Source of the DNA: Cubamyces lactineus
Lineage: Eukaryota > Basidiomycota > Agaricomycetes > Polyporales > Polyporaceae
NCBI GenBank assembly: GCA_022376465.1
Contig: JACDTU010000006.1
Coordinates: 1,240,001-1,304,000, forward strand
Reading direction: 5' to 3'
DNA length: 64,000 bases
The translations under genes were made by a program, and so were the position numbers. Each line of letters starts with the position of its first letter. The stretch's first letter is position 1. The notes below the pieces were generated by a model that had not been told where the DNA came from, made no database searches, and saw nothing but the letters and a program-made list of their open reading frames with translations. Below, piece by piece: positions 1-12,426 of the stretch.

Positions 1-216
1 CGCACAACTCTCGTAAGCAGAGCCACTCGACTGCGTCGCTATGTAGATCCACTGTATCCGTAGGCCCGTAGCGCCCCTTCGGAACGACGACGGAACAGCC
101 GCGACGTGAGATCTCAACATCGTCCCGCAGTACCGCACCGCTCCACGTCTTCGCCGCGGAGGGGCGACGTCGGGAGCGGACGTCGAAATGGCAGCGGCGC
201 GCCTGAAGTCTTGAAC

Positions 217-650
217 TGGATGACTTCCCGTAAGGATTTAGAGACGTCTCTATTTCTCTAGATCATGGCTAAACTCTAGAGCGGGGAGCAAAATATGTCG
301 GAGCTTCAACTTGGCTCCACTTGCAAACGCCCATCGGCTGCACCACTCCTGCCGCTTAGTCAGCACACTTGGTGCTCACGTATATAGCAATTTGCTGATG
401 GGAAGCCATGCAAAAGGGTCGGATGTACGGTTTCTGCCCCGATTACCTGCCATTTGTGTCGATTTAGAGACGAACTTCAATCTGGAAGGGGGGGTCGACC
501 CCCCCTTCCAGATCGCAAGGTTTAGAGACGAGCGTCTCTCTAGACGGACTTTGAATCTACCTTCGGATCTCAAACGAGCTCCCAAATCCGGCTTGAGCGA
601 GTGATCTAGAGAAATAGAGACGTCTCTAAATCCTTACGGGAAGTCATCCA
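217..650. mobile_element. Short non-autonomous inverted-repeat element (MITE-like)
   Basis: Positions 217-265 and 602-650 are perfect 49-bp inverted repeats; the outer end reads TGGATGACTTCCC. The trinucleotide ACT lies at both outer edges (215-217 and 650-652), so a 3-bp target-site duplication with 47-bp inverted repeats is the simplest reading. The 434-bp unit has no convincing ORF and contains a 34-bp perfect palindrome. The motif TTTAGAGACG recurs inside (about 237, 462 and 520), as subterminal transposase sites often do. The superfamily cannot be told from the ends alone. Confidence 0.8.
480..513. repeat. 34-bp perfect palindrome with G7/C7 arms
   Basis: The sequence reads identically on both strands. 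Its arms run ATCTGGAA, then seven G, a TCGA centre, seven C, then TTCCAGAT. It lies near the middle of the short inverted-repeat element and could form a cruciform or hairpin. Confidence 0.9.
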
Positions 651-652
651 CT

Positions 653-3600
653 GTTTCTCCAGGACGAGCGGCGGGGGCCATCATCCTCATGCACCCACCC
701 TCTGACCGCCCCATGGTGCATGGGTGATCGGTACGACGCTCACGCTATGCGACGACACCCGATGCTGTCTTCTCCCGCTACCCCTGTCCTGTTGCGTCAA
801 TGCATTGAGCAAGCGGAATCTTGCCCCCACTGGCTTCGGTGGCGGTCGGATGGTTTCAACTCGCTACTCTTGATGTTCGTTCCGAGGATGCATGCGGTTG
901 GTTGGTTATCTCCTAAAACCTTAAGAGGTGAGCTCCTAAGCTTCGGTGCTTATGCGCTCTGCAATGGTCTACATCCGTTGTACGGTGTTTGGTAAGTATT
1001 GCGATGCGTACGCGTCCGGCGCTTACATCATGTAGACTCTCGAGACTCCGAGGTCCCCACACCTTCGATCGCGTATGAATATGTCGATCGCTGGAGTGGC
1101 TGGAGCCTTTCCACATTCAATGACCTTGTTTAGGTGCTGAGGCTACCTGCAGGAAAGAGTCAGCCGCGGTATCCACAGCGTACGTGGCGATTGAATGTGC
1201 ACAGGTGTCATACCAGCCTGAGTACAAGCCCGGTAGGACGGCCAGCCCAATCAGCTCCAGCCGATCGCTCGACGGACAGGTCCTGACCTGCTCTCCCGCC
1301 CAACCCAATCAGGCCAGCCGCCCTCCGGTTCCGGGAAGCATCGCTCGATCAGGCTAGCGTTAGTGGCAACGGCCCATGAACGGGTTGCTGTCCAGGCGGC
1401 AGATACCGCGTACTCACGAAAGGCCCCGAATGGCGTGAAGCAGGCGGGTCAACCCCTCATCCTGACCATCTCAACCGTAATAGCGCGCACTTCGCTGACC
1501 TGTTGGCTGTCAAGGAATATGTCTCACCTGCTGAGTTGAGACGACTCGGATGGCACCTCGACGCTGGTCTGATCATGTTGCGCCCGACGCGGAGACCTGG
1601 AGTGTTGTTATTCCCCGGCAGTTGCAGCCCCTCGGAAATCATCCGGAGGGCTAATCACCGGAAGCGCGAGCTCCAAGGAACGGGCGGGAGGGGCGGACAA
1701 GGGGTTTTGCCTCAAGGATGTATATGGGTGGCTGTGCTTCCTCGGTCCCGTAAGGCACCGAGGACGCGGATCAGCCTAACGTTTCTGAACATGGGCGGCG
1801 GCAGCATCCCGCCTTTGTCCCGAGCTCTCCGGGCTGCCGACGTCAACGACGTGTTGGCCAGTAGGGAGGGCAATGAGGTCCGCGCGGATGCCTGAAGCCG
1901 TGCATGCGCATGCAATTCATGAGCAGCACAGGGGTTCTTCATCAAGGGCTGCGTCGCCGTGTGCTGCGGCCACATGCATGTACAATCGCGCTATGTTCGT
2001 CGTGGGGGGTGCGGGGCGGGCCTTGTCATACGAAACGGTTCTTCCTGCTCCTGGGCGCGCCGAGCGAGCCCCAGGGCTTGCGTACGGTGTGCACGGTGCC
2101 ACCAGACGAGCTGATCGCCCAGGCGCCACGACAGCAGCGGCGCCGCAGGGCCACCTGTTATGTAGCGAGTTGTCCATGCCATTCATGGCACCTGGAATTA
2201 CAGCGTAACGAGGGACCTACGTGCACGGTCTCCCAAGGAATGTCAGCTTAGTGCTTTCCGACACTAGACGACGTTTCATGATGGACACACCATATGCTCT
2301 CGACTCTCGGGCGGCGTCATACATGGCCCTTCCCCTGCCTTCCCTTTCTTGCCTAGCGCTAATCCACCACATACCTGTGGGGATATGACCCCTTTGGTTA
2401 GCTCAACGACAGCAACCCCCTCTACCCCAAGGGTCCTCGAGAATATTCGTCGTGGCGCGGGGTTGTTGCACTGTTTGAATCGTGTAGGGATACAGGCGCC
2501 GTTTTCGAAAATAGCAACCGACATGGCATGCAAGACCTAAACTCGAGCATGTGCACCTTTACGACACTCAAGGATCATGTCACGGTCGCGGGAAGATCGA
2601 GTATTATTTGCAAAGCGCGTGAGGGACCGGTCAGCGACTTGGCAGCCCGACGTGGCCGCCATGTCGACCTCATGAGACAGTCTTGTCAAGGTGCGGGTTG
2701 TATACCGGCCGAAGAACGAGCCACAACTTCCAACTTCCAAGGTCGAGCCTCGGCCAAGGCGGCAGCAGCGCGCATCCCTTCCACTGTCCCACACAGGATA
2801 CGAAGCCGATCGCAGCGGAACGTTTGAAGACGCGGGGGCGGGGTCGACCTCCTAATGGTCGATAGAAACGATTCAGTATGTCACCCTCGATCGCTGGGAA
2901 GAGAGCCCTTCTGTAGGGGGCTGCAGCACATGGCTACTCCATACGAGTCGTCACGATCTAGAATGTGAGCAGCCTGCGCGCGATCGCCATGCCATAGGTG
3001 CGCCGCCCGGTACCTACTGGGTGCATTCCCAAACATGTAAGACCGAGCGCGGATAATATGTACGATTGCAGTGTGCTTACCTTGCTTGAAATAAACCTGG
3101 GGTACCACGAACGAACTTAGACAGGCACGACGATGAATATGGTAGCAGCTACTCCTAGCGTATTTCGATGGGGTTTGTGGAACGCAGGCTGCTGTAGCGC
3201 TGCTACCGAACTCGAAAGGGGCTGTCCGTGGAAATCGGACCCGGGATGCGATGTTGAGGGGGTGAAACATCCTATCCCAGCTCGTGCTCGTCTTCCAATG
3301 GGCTGCGGGTCTGGAGCGTGAGTGCAAATTCAGACGAGCCTCCCCGCCCCCGGCTGTTCCTTTTGTGGGCAACAGGTGCTGTAGCACCATTCGTTCGCGC
3401 ACATGCCGTAGCTATGATGCGAATTGAGCGTTGAGACGCGACAAGCATTGCTGGGTTCTGGCGGTGAGACGTCGATGACGAGGTACACGCAGGACGTCAC
3501 ACGACAGGTAGCGGAGTTGAGCACACTGCCAATGATGATGCTCAAGATCAGAAATTCAGAGGCAGCCAAACCACACAGAAGCACGGGCATACTCACGAGC

Positions 3601-4462
3601 GATTTCCGCGTAGCAATGGCATCATCGAGCCCCTGAAGGGAACTTTCGAGAGACGCGTCGAGGCTCTGTGGGATTCCGTCGGAGGGAGGCGTCGGCGCGG
3701 TCATCATTGCAGCACAATGGCGCGCATACATCTGGATGCCGACATCCGGATACCTCGGCGAGCTAGTCTCAGATTGACGGGACGCCGTCGACATCACAGT
3801 CGTCGGACACACGAGCGGCGAGTCTTCGTAGGTGCGTTGGATGAGCTGTGTTCGACGTCATCGACTGTTGTAGCATAGCGCATCAGCATCCGAACATTCA
3901 TTCATTCATTCATACTCGTTGGAGATACCGTCTGAGTTGGGCTGGGGTCCTGAGCTTGGCCCCGTGCATTTGTCTCCGACAGACCGGCGCATGTATGTCC
4001 ATGAGGGCCTAGTCCAGGATATCGCAACCTGGCCCAAACCATAGAAAGACGAGAATTGGGTAAATTCTGTACATACAACCGCAGCTGAACATAGCTTCAG
4101 TTTCACCATGAAGGCACATACCGGTACAGGTACTGCAATCGCTGAGCACGCCGCATTGTAGGAGTGACTCTGGCGAATTCGACGTCCAGAACGTACACTG
4201 AACTCGATCAAGCGGGGTCCGCGGATTCACTAGGCAACATATAGCATAGTCCGGAAAGCAAGCACGAATCGTACATCTATCATCTGCGCGGGAGCAGTCA
4301 GTCGATAGGCTCCTCGAGAACAAAGCCAGTGGTATACACCGGAAACATGGCTCCAGCGGGCGTCACTCACAATCCTACACGGTACACCGACAGAACATCG
4401 TGCATCACTGCGTCATCGCGGCATCTGTAGCCAATACCCCATCCACTCAGAGACGGTGGCGT
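653..4462. other. Gene-poor stretch, no supported gene
   Basis: I found no reading frame with recognisable domains or a consistent exon chain over 3.8 kb. The best candidate is a minus-strand piece at about 3600-3812. It codes for a helical-looking segment ending ALEs-like (SLDASLESSLQGLDDAIATR) and then meets a GTGAGT donor, but no downstream exons could be joined. It may be a gene relic. A short ATTC repeat lies at about 3898-3912. Confidence 0.5.
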
Positions 4463-5523
4463 TCACCGATTGAAGAGACGCTTCCCCCGAAGCGGTCGAG
4501 CAGCCCCAACTCTTCCGGTTTCGTTCTGATACATTCTATACGCCTCACGGAGGTGGTCTGGGCTCAACGGTCCAGTCTCCTGGCGCCGATCCTGTACTGA
4601 ACGAGCTGTATGAAGCAAAGAGTGTCTTGTCAGAGGAGTTGCGGTGCGGAAAGGTGACGCAAAGCCGACCTTTCTCGACCATTTCGCCTACAAACACTTT
4701 GGCGAAACCGGCGATAATTTGGGCGACAGGCAGCGATACTTGTTGCCCCGTGGTTTGTTGTATGACCTGACAAGGGATGGATTGTCAACAATCTAGACGT
4801 CTGGACTGTGATTGTAGCTGTATACCTTCCGAACGGCTTGCTTCGAAAGCGCGTAACGGCGGTATGCCTCGAATCTGTCGTACTGAGCCGGACTCAAGTT
4901 GTCCATAAGCACTCTGGCGAAGGGAAGATATATGCATCGTCAGCGATGCAGAGACACGACGGAGAGGGATATACGCACTTCAGATTGTCTTTCGACTGGC
5001 TCTGCCACGACAACTGCGCCGAGTAGTCGTCATCCGCCATCGCAGGCAACAACTCGTCCTCTCCATCTCCATCCTCCTCTCCCGCCTGCGCGCCGGGCAC
5101 CGCTGGTGTCGTCGTAGTTGCGTCCGGTGTGTCTGCGTCGGCTCCTGGCACTGTGGTCCCTGGCGTCGCTTGTGCACCAGGGAGACTGAGACTCTCAGAC
5201 AAGCCAGCTTGCGCGTCCTGTGAGGGAATCGTTGGGGACGTGGTTGCGCTGGATGTACTTGGGCCAGCGGCAGGTTGGGAGCTACTTGATCCTCCCTGAG
5301 AGTCGCTCCATTGGATTGTAGACTGAGCAGCTGCTGGCTGGGACGTGGATGGAGTGCGCGATGGATCCGCGTTCGCGTTCGCGTTCTTGGGCTTACGGCC
5401 GCGCTTGGCTCCCGTCCCTCGGGTGGCAGGAGCACCTCCACGAGCAGCGGGCGTAGATGGGTTAGAAGCTGGGATGAATGAACGTTCCGGGACTGGATAC
5501 GTTGCAAAAGGTGACGAGGACAT
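4463..5523 (-). CDS. TAF11: TFIID subunit TAF11 (TAFII28 family)
   Basis: Histone-fold subunit of TFIID, which pairs with TAF13 and helps TBP load at RNA polymerase II promoters. I join four exons on the minus strand: 5523-4979, 4913-4826, 4766-4670 and 4605-4463, giving 290 residues. The first about 165 residues are a Ser/Thr/Pro/Ala-rich tail with a basic GAKRGRKPKN patch. The conserved C-terminal core follows, with YDRFEAYRRYAL, then VIQQTTGQQVS, VAQIIAGFAKVFVGEMVEKA and GPLSPDHLREAYRM, the expected order of a TAF11 histone fold. Introns are 65, 59 and 64 bp; the third has a weak GTCGGC donor. The gene is divergent from the zinc-finger gene at 5879, with about 355 bp between the starts. 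Confidence 0.92.
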
Positions 5524-5878
5524 GGTTGGTTTGGGTTTGAGGAACAGTAGGTGTGCTCAAAGTTTGCGAAGTTCTCGCCAGACAGGATCGTCACAATGCA
5601 AGTCCAAAGGTATTGCTTTTCTCTCTAAGATCAGCGAGTAGATAGACGATTGTGTTATGTTTCAACACAGGAAGAGGCAAGTACGTGATGGCCGCAACCA
5701 AAGACCGTTGACAGTTGTGGCTGGAAGCAAGCAAGCGTCGGCGTTTGGCGCTCGATGCAGACGTAACAACCCCTCCTCTTCTGCGACAGATGCACTCATA
5801 GCGATCCTACTACCCTACACAACGACAAGGCTCACGAAGACGCACTACAAGTATCGGGAGAAACACAGAACAGCACCC

Positions 5879-7414
5879 ATGGCCCGTAGTCAGTACAGCC
5901 CATCGCCATCACCAAGTCTGCCGTCCTCTGGTGGTATCTCAGACTCCTCGACCGACGAGGAATTCGGCTCGTACGGCGAAGCTGGGGAATATGGCGCATC
6001 AGCGTCGAGACCAGGTTCCCCAGTGGCAGCAGAAGCCGTCATGGCAGCCGACGACCAAGAGGCCGACACCATGACATGCCAATGGGAGGATTGTGGCAAA
6101 GTCTTCAACCATTTGCCGACGCTCATAGACCATATACACGGAGGTGAGTGACACACATCAAGGATAGTCAGAGGGCCTTTATGGCGATTCCAAGAGGACA
6201 TTACGAGGGGATCGCGGAGGCGGTTTGAGCTCAGAATTGCGATTCTGCGGCTGGCGTAGAACGGCGCTGCGCCTCCAGACTCGCGATTCTGGCAAGACGA
6301 TCATGGAACACTTCAGGCTTGTCAAGTCAAGTGAAATCACCCTGGTGTTCAACGGGGTGGTCAGTGCACAAGACAAAACTGATCGACTTACAAGCCCCAA
6401 ATCCCCCTCATAGTCACAGCTTAAATCCTGTAAACTCGCGCGCTCTAATTTCCCTGTATTCATCATTCGGGGTCGAATTTCGTCTGACGTGGACATGTAG
6501 ATCACATTGGAGTGCACAAGTCCAACTACACTTGCGAATGGGCAGGATGCGTCCGGCGCGGGATCGCGCAGACCTCGCGTTTCGCGCTCATTTCGCACAT
6601 CCGCTCGCACACCGGGGAGAAGCCGTTCACCTGCCCACGACCAGGTGAGTACTCAGTTTGCACAGGATTCTAATAAGGCGCGACGGCTCACCTCTCGCCT
6701 TTGTTCCTCGCGCGATGCAGAATGTGACAAATCCTTCACGCGTTCGGACGCGCTCGCGAAGCACATGCGCATCCAGCACAACATCTCCCCGCCGCTGCCT
6801 GGGCGCGGCGGAAACCGCAAGCGAAAACGCGAGGAGCCTGAGCCCGCTGCGGGACATGCGCCCGAGTACCCCGGCTACTCCTCGTCTTTCAAAGTCGACA
6901 CGCACGGTGACGAGGACGAGTTCCGCTTGTCGCCAATCGAGGGCAGCAGTTTCGCCGCGCGGCTCCCGCCTACGCCGGTGCGGCAGCTCAGCCCGGACGG
7001 GGACCTCGACGACGAGGACGAGCTCCCGGAGCACCTGACGCGCCTCCGCGACCCCGCGACGGGGTTCATCATGGGCCGCTCGTACACGCAAGTGCGCTAT
7101 ATGCTCATGAAGGCGAAGCACCGGTGGGTGCTCGAGCAGCACGAGGCCCTCGTCGAGGAGCTGCGCGTGCTCCGGCACGAAGAAAAGTGCTGGAAGGAGC
7201 GCAAGGACGCGCTCCTCGACGAGCTCCTTCGCCGACAGTTCGGGTGAGTCCACCTCTTCCTCCGCGTGCGATGGGGAGAATGTTGGTGCTGACGCCTCGG
7301 CTCGCGTCCTCCAGGCCTCAAGCGGAGCAGCTGACGAACCCGCTGGTCATGACCGCCCAAAACGGGCACGCCCCGAACGCCGCGGCGGGCGACGAGCCAG
7401 AGGCCTATCGATAG
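5879..7414 (+). CDS. C2H2 zinc-finger protein, Iec1/YY1-like
   Basis: Four exons (5879-6143, 6501-6644, 6721-7243, 7315-7414) give 343 residues. A Ser-rich acidic N-terminus precedes three consecutive C2H2 fingers that span the first two introns. Landmarks are TCQWEDCGKVFNHLPTL, TCEWAGCVRRGIAQTS, the linker HTGEKPFTC, and ECDKSFTRSDALAKHMRIQH. A basic GNRKRKREE stretch (likely nuclear localisation signal) follows, then an acidic region and a charged coiled-coil ending near ERKDALLDELLRRQFG. This arrangement resembles fungal Iec1-type INO80-associated proteins, but that assignment rests on layout and is moderate. An in-frame ORF extends upstream to 5657; I chose 5879 because the upstream residues look non-coding. 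The first intron is 357 bp, far longer than the others. Confidence 0.82.
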
Positions 7415-7810
7415 ACGTGCCTTCCTGGTCACCTTCACTTTCGGATCTGTAGGGATATCGCGCTCCGTTGTAACAGTATGTACCGAGTACGTCCGCGCCT
7501 TTATTATGCGAATCAATTAATACCTGTTATCGATGGACCACCAGATACATTTCTGGCTTGAACCGCCGGAGACACCCTAGGCCCGTTGCGAAGCGCGTAC
7601 GTAGGCATTCGTATAGCCCATAAGCCCAGCCTACCACGGCCGTGCACGGCGTGCTGCAGCTGGCCAAATCACAACGGCGCACGGTGATTGGCTGCGCGCG
7701 CCTTAAGCCATGACAGACGCCCGGGTCGCGCGCGCGCGTGTTGATGGCCACCCCAAATCGGGGCATGGTCCAAGAACGAACAAAGGCCCTCCCGCTGAGC
7801 CACTCGGGTC

Positions 7811-7817
7811 ATAAAAG
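7811..7817 (+). promoter_or_regulatory. Probable TATA box
   Basis: ATAAAAG lies about 170 bp upstream of the ATG at 7989, in a GC-rich region. The position fits a promoter with a 5' untranslated region of about 140 bases. Confidence 0.4.
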
Positions 7818-7988
7818 CGCACCCCGGGCCCAGGCGACCACTCAAACCTCTTTTGCTCCTAGCCACGACCATCTGCGTCTGCGCTCTCCCCCGGGCGCTC
7901 CAGTCCGTCCGCTATATCCCTCGTAGCATTTCTTCCTTGACCCACCACCACCAAACACCCCGTTTGCGCCGTCAGGCGATAGTTTATA

Positions 7989-10900
7989 ATGTCCCAACCT
8001 GTAGCCACGTCTGCGCAGGTAGTCTCTGCGCCGGCGAACGTCATGACTGTCGAGGACCTCGAGGCGGCCCCTCTGGCGGCCTCCTCGAGTGCCGTCGCTG
8101 GTGTACGCGTCCCTGTACAGAACTTGGGCTTGAAGCCCAATGTGCTCCCTCCTGTTGTAGCCTACTTCACGAGGAATGACCTCGCCAAGGAATCTGCCGT
8201 CGAGCTCAAGCGATGGGCCAAGGTACGTTACCCTTTCCTCCTCTGCCCCTCTCCCGTCCTCTACCAGCCCGAGACTCATCGACGCCCTCCTCGCTCTCCC
8301 CACGCAGATGTTCATGGTCCCCTCGTACAAGAAGCCCAACGAGATCCTAGATCACATCTTCGCAGCGCGCGAGGTCGTGCCCGCCTACCTGCGGCGCCGC
8401 CGCAGCCTCCGCACCGCCGCCGTCGAGCGCGGCATCGTCCGACGTCTCGACATCGACAACGGCTGGCCCCGGACGATGCTCAAGTCCGTGAAGAACTACA
8501 ACCCGCACAAGAGCGCTATCGTCGAGAAGGCCCGTGAGGAGCTCGGGCCCCAGTCTCCCGTTCCGACCGACGTGGGGTCGCCCCCTCCTGAACTCCCGAC
8601 GTCGCCGATGCAGCGTCTGCTCCCTGCCCGACGGGCCTCCGCCGCGGTGGAGACGCCCGACTCGGGACCGTCGCGTATCGATAAGGGCAAGCGAGTAGAT
8701 CACAGCGGCTATGAATCTGAAGAGATCGAGTCTCCGTTTCCCCGTCCGTCCCGGGTTCCACTCGGCCAAATGTCGAAGGGTATGTCCGTCTGCTTGTCTC
8801 TCCCTCCCATCCCATGCTCATCATGTCCTGTTGCAACTCGTACCCCGGCCTTGCAGAGGACCTTATACAGCGTACCGGTGTGGACCTGTCGCTGAGCGAG
8901 TTTGCCGGGCAAGAGCACCCAGGCGATGACGACCACGAGCTCGAATACGCCGACGAAGAACAAGAAGCCGAATGGGAGGACGAGGAAGTTGAAGACCCCG
9001 CCCGCGGCCGCGACTCCGGCATGGTGTACGCCTACCCGCCGCAAGACCCGCAAGACCGGAACTGGCTCACCAACATGCGCTTCGCGCTCGAGCAGGACAG
9101 CCTGGCGGTGCAGGCGGAGCTCTCCCGCCTGCGCAGCGTCGCCGACAAGCTCTCGTCGGAGCTCCTCCTCGCGGAGGCGGAGATGGACGAAGAGGTCACT
9201 GGATATACCGCCTTTGTGGACAATATTAGGAGGTTCGCGGGGCCCGCTGTGGTCAAGCGGATCCTTGAGACGGCGTCGAAGATCGAGGTGCCGGAGTTCC
9301 AGGTCGACGATTATGCGGATGATGAAGAGTACATGGAGTACGAGGAGCCCGGTGCTGAGCCCATGGAAGGGCAGGAAAGTCAAGTCCATACCGAGGAAGC
9401 GCAAGCGTAAGTGACCTGTCTACGACGGCCGTGATCCCTTGCTGACGGTTTGTAGGCTGTTGAGTCGGATCGCAGGAGAGCTCGAGGCCGTTGAAGACCG
9501 CCGTCAGTCCGACGTCGTCTCCTACTTGGACCCGTCCAGCCCACCCCCGACGTCCCCTCTCGCCCGCGCCGAGGTACGCGCGAAGCGCCGCAGGGACGAC
9601 ACCGAGGAGCGCGACGAAGATTCTCCGGACTGCCACAAGCGTCGGCGGAGCGACGACACCCCCTCACACCGCTCCCAACCTCCGTCCTGCGCAGGGAGCC
9701 CCGAGATCCCTCTCGACCTACAGTTCTCTGGCAGCCCGAGGCACCCCCTCCCTGGCTTGTGGGACGGAGCCACCGACCCGGAACCGAGCTCCCCCGCTGC
9801 GGCGTCCCCCATGCACGGTAGCCAGTACGGCACTCACGACAGCGCTCGTTTTCCGGACGCTGACCTCGATGGCTCGCAGCGCGGTTACAGCCGCAGTCAT
9901 AGCAGCCCCCCTCGCGTAGAAGAGGCCGGCTCGAGCCCCGGCTCTCGCGCTGGGTCTGCTTCCTACGTCCCCTCCGAGGGCGGGTCTCGCTCCCGTTCTC
10001 GTTCTTGTTCCTACTCGGGCTCTCGCTGCACTCGGTCCCGCTCCCACTCATGCTCCGGCTCCGGCTCCCCCTCCTACACCAGCTCGGGCTCCCGCGCCCG
10101 CGCCCGCTCAACACCCCCACACCGCCACCACCGCCGCCACCGCCTCATATGCCCCTGCCACAAGTGCCTCGAGGAGAAGGAGAACCCGTCGGACTCGTGC
10201 GACTCGCACTCGGACCTCGTCTCGCCCGAGATGGAGCTGCCGCCCGGCTGGCCGGACAAGATGTCCAAGGAGTTCGACTACCTGAAGGACACGACGATGT
10301 GGAAGGAGGCGATGGCGCAGCGCGAGGAGGAAAGGCGGAGGGAGGCGGAGCTCATGGCGGCTGCTGAGGCGGCGGCGGCGGCGGCAGCAGCAGCAGCAGC
10401 AGCGGCGGAGGCGGAAAGAGAGGAGGCGGAAAGAGAGGCGGAGGCGAAGGCTCAGACTACGCGCAAGGGCAAGGGTCGGGCTCCGGTGAAGCGGAAGGCC
10501 CCGGCCAGAGGGAAAGCAAAGGGCAAGGGCAAGGGCAAAGCCCGGGCCGAGCCACAGCTCGACGAAGAAGAGTCCGAGCTCCCCCAGATCGCCGGCAGCT
10601 CTTCGGGTGTTCAGGTTGAAGAAGACGGCGGCGACGACGACGCAGAGAAGATGGACGTCGACGTCGACGTCAACGCCCAGTCCACCGCCGCCAACGCCAA
10701 CGCCGTAGACGCATACGAGGCCGACTCGGAGATGTCCAACCAGCGCGCAGTCGACGGTGTCGAGGACCGCCCGAAGAAGGGCAAGACCACCACCAAAGCC
10801 AAGGGCAAGGCCACGGGTCCCAAGGGCAAGAAGAACGCCGCGCAGAATGAGGGAACGACGACAACGACGACCTCCGCGCCCATGCAAGTCGACAACCATG

Positions 10901-11133
10901 GCCCGCTCCCTTCAGCCTCCACCGCGCGCATCGCACCCCCGCCCCGTACCCCTCCCCGCCGCTCGACTCGCCGCCGTGGCGCCACAGCCGCGGCCGCGGT
11001 CGCAGGCCCGTCGGCCGAGACGCCCGCGATGGAGCTGCCGTCGCGCACCTTGGACGGGCGGACGATCCGCCGGGGCAACGGCGGTGTGCCGCCGTTGGTC
11101 TATGGGCCGCCCCGCACCCCGCGCCTCACTTGA
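7989..11133 (+). CDS. Large low-complexity nuclear-type protein, unknown function
   Basis: Four exons (7989-8222, 8308-8779, 8857-9406, 9456-11133) join in frame to 977 residues; no known enzyme domain is visible. Residues about 50-160 form an ordered-looking block (NVLPPVVAYFTRNDLA, PSYKKPNEILDHIFAAREVV). A strongly acidic region and a helical segment (RFALEQDSLAVQAELSRLRS) follow. Later come an Arg/Ser-rich stretch, a CxxC-like CPCHKCLEEKE, an alanine run at about 10363-10410, KGKGKGK-type basic repeats and RTPPRRSTRRRG near the end. The basic patches and SR-like composition suggest a nuclear, nucleic-acid-associated protein, but I do not recognise the family. The third base is strongly GC-biased, which opens long antisense ORFs. 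Confidence 0.75.
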
Positions 11134-12426
11134 GGCTCAGGCTGAGCCTCGGATTCGGATCCGGATATGATTTGAAGACGGTGCGTGCCGCACCGCCGAC
11201 GTGCGCGCAGTCCCGCTGGCCGCTGGATGAAGTGGCTATGCTGTTTCGTTACGAAGGCGCGTTGCAAGCAGAAGCAGAAAGGATCTCGAAGGAAAGACGG
11301 AAAGAAGGAAAGCAGGATGCTGTAGTAATCGCATGATGAAGAAGGCCGTGGCGGCAATCGCTCGCTCGTGCTCGAGCTCGAGCATGAACTCGAGCCAGTG
11401 TTTGTGTATCATATCCCTGTATACCTATCCTTATCTCCTCCCCCTCCCCCTCCCTCCCTGCGCGGTATCGCGCTCTTATGCTCTCATTTCTTCTCTTCTT
11501 CTCATCTCGTCTCGTCTCGTTCCGTCTCGCTCTATCTCATCTCGTCGTTATCCGTACATGCACATGCTATCCCCTCGTCGTGCTATCACCACCCCCCACC
11601 CCCCATCCCTCTTCCCAGCCCTGTTCTCCCCACGCTCTACCCTCTACGCTTCCCTCCATCCACCCCACCTCTCATCTATCTGTATGTACCATATATCCCC
11701 GCGTCGCGCCAGGCTTCAGCTTCGGCCGCCTCGCTCTCGCTCTCGGTACGAAGCTTCGCTCCGTACTCCACGTTGTAGCGCTTCGACCGTGTAGCCAGGA
11801 ATTCTCTCGTCGGTACTCCCTCGCCTGAAGGGCGAACATACCTACGTACCTACTTGGGTCTTCAGTAGGATCATGGACTTGTGTACACAATTTCAGAATA
11901 TATACATGACTGCAGTTGTCAAATTGAGCCGTCGGAGGCAGAAAGCGTTGTCCATTGGTTCCTCTCCTCTTTCAGTAAGCAGAGAGCCTTTGTATATCCA
12001 GCAGCCCACCATCACGTCTTCGATCCTGCAAGTAAACATGTACGTCCCGCTTGCACAGCGCAGCGATCGAACTGGTATAGATTCCATGTGTAGAGAGCAT
12101 CGCGCTCGCGCGCGCAGAGATATCTGTAATACTACGCTCGAGTCCTATCATGATACACTATATAGTAATATACAATCTAACATCCCAGTGTCCCGGGCCA
12201 TTCAATGTCATAGAAATCCGGTATGGTATCGTCCAGGCGCGTCCAAGCACCGGTCGGGGGTATATGCGGCTATACGGATATGCGGATACAATAAAGTTGA
12301 ACCATCCAAACGATCAAGGGAGGCGCGTGCGCCACGGCGAGCGAGGGCCCCGAGGCTCGGCTGAACGACGCAGCACGTCCGGCCCGTCGGTAAGGCGTAA
12401 GGCGCAAGGCGAGATGGGAGCGCGGT
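11134..12426. other. Intergenic, with pyrimidine-rich low-complexity tract
   Basis: No gene is supported here. About 11430-11560 is a C/T-rich tract with CTCGT and CTCCC runs on the plus strand; ORFs through it are compositional. The rest probably holds the 3' ends of the convergent neighbours. Confidence 0.6.

Noticed and set aside
653..4462. A gene of the coiled-coil/membrane type at about 3330-3812 minus
   Set aside because: One helical segment and a hydrophobic run are visible, but the hydrophobic part follows a GTGAGT donor and no exon chain could be built.
10108..10899. Long antisense ORFs across the 977-aa gene
   Set aside because: They mirror GC-biased third codon positions on the coding strand and give Arg/Leu-rich translations without domains.
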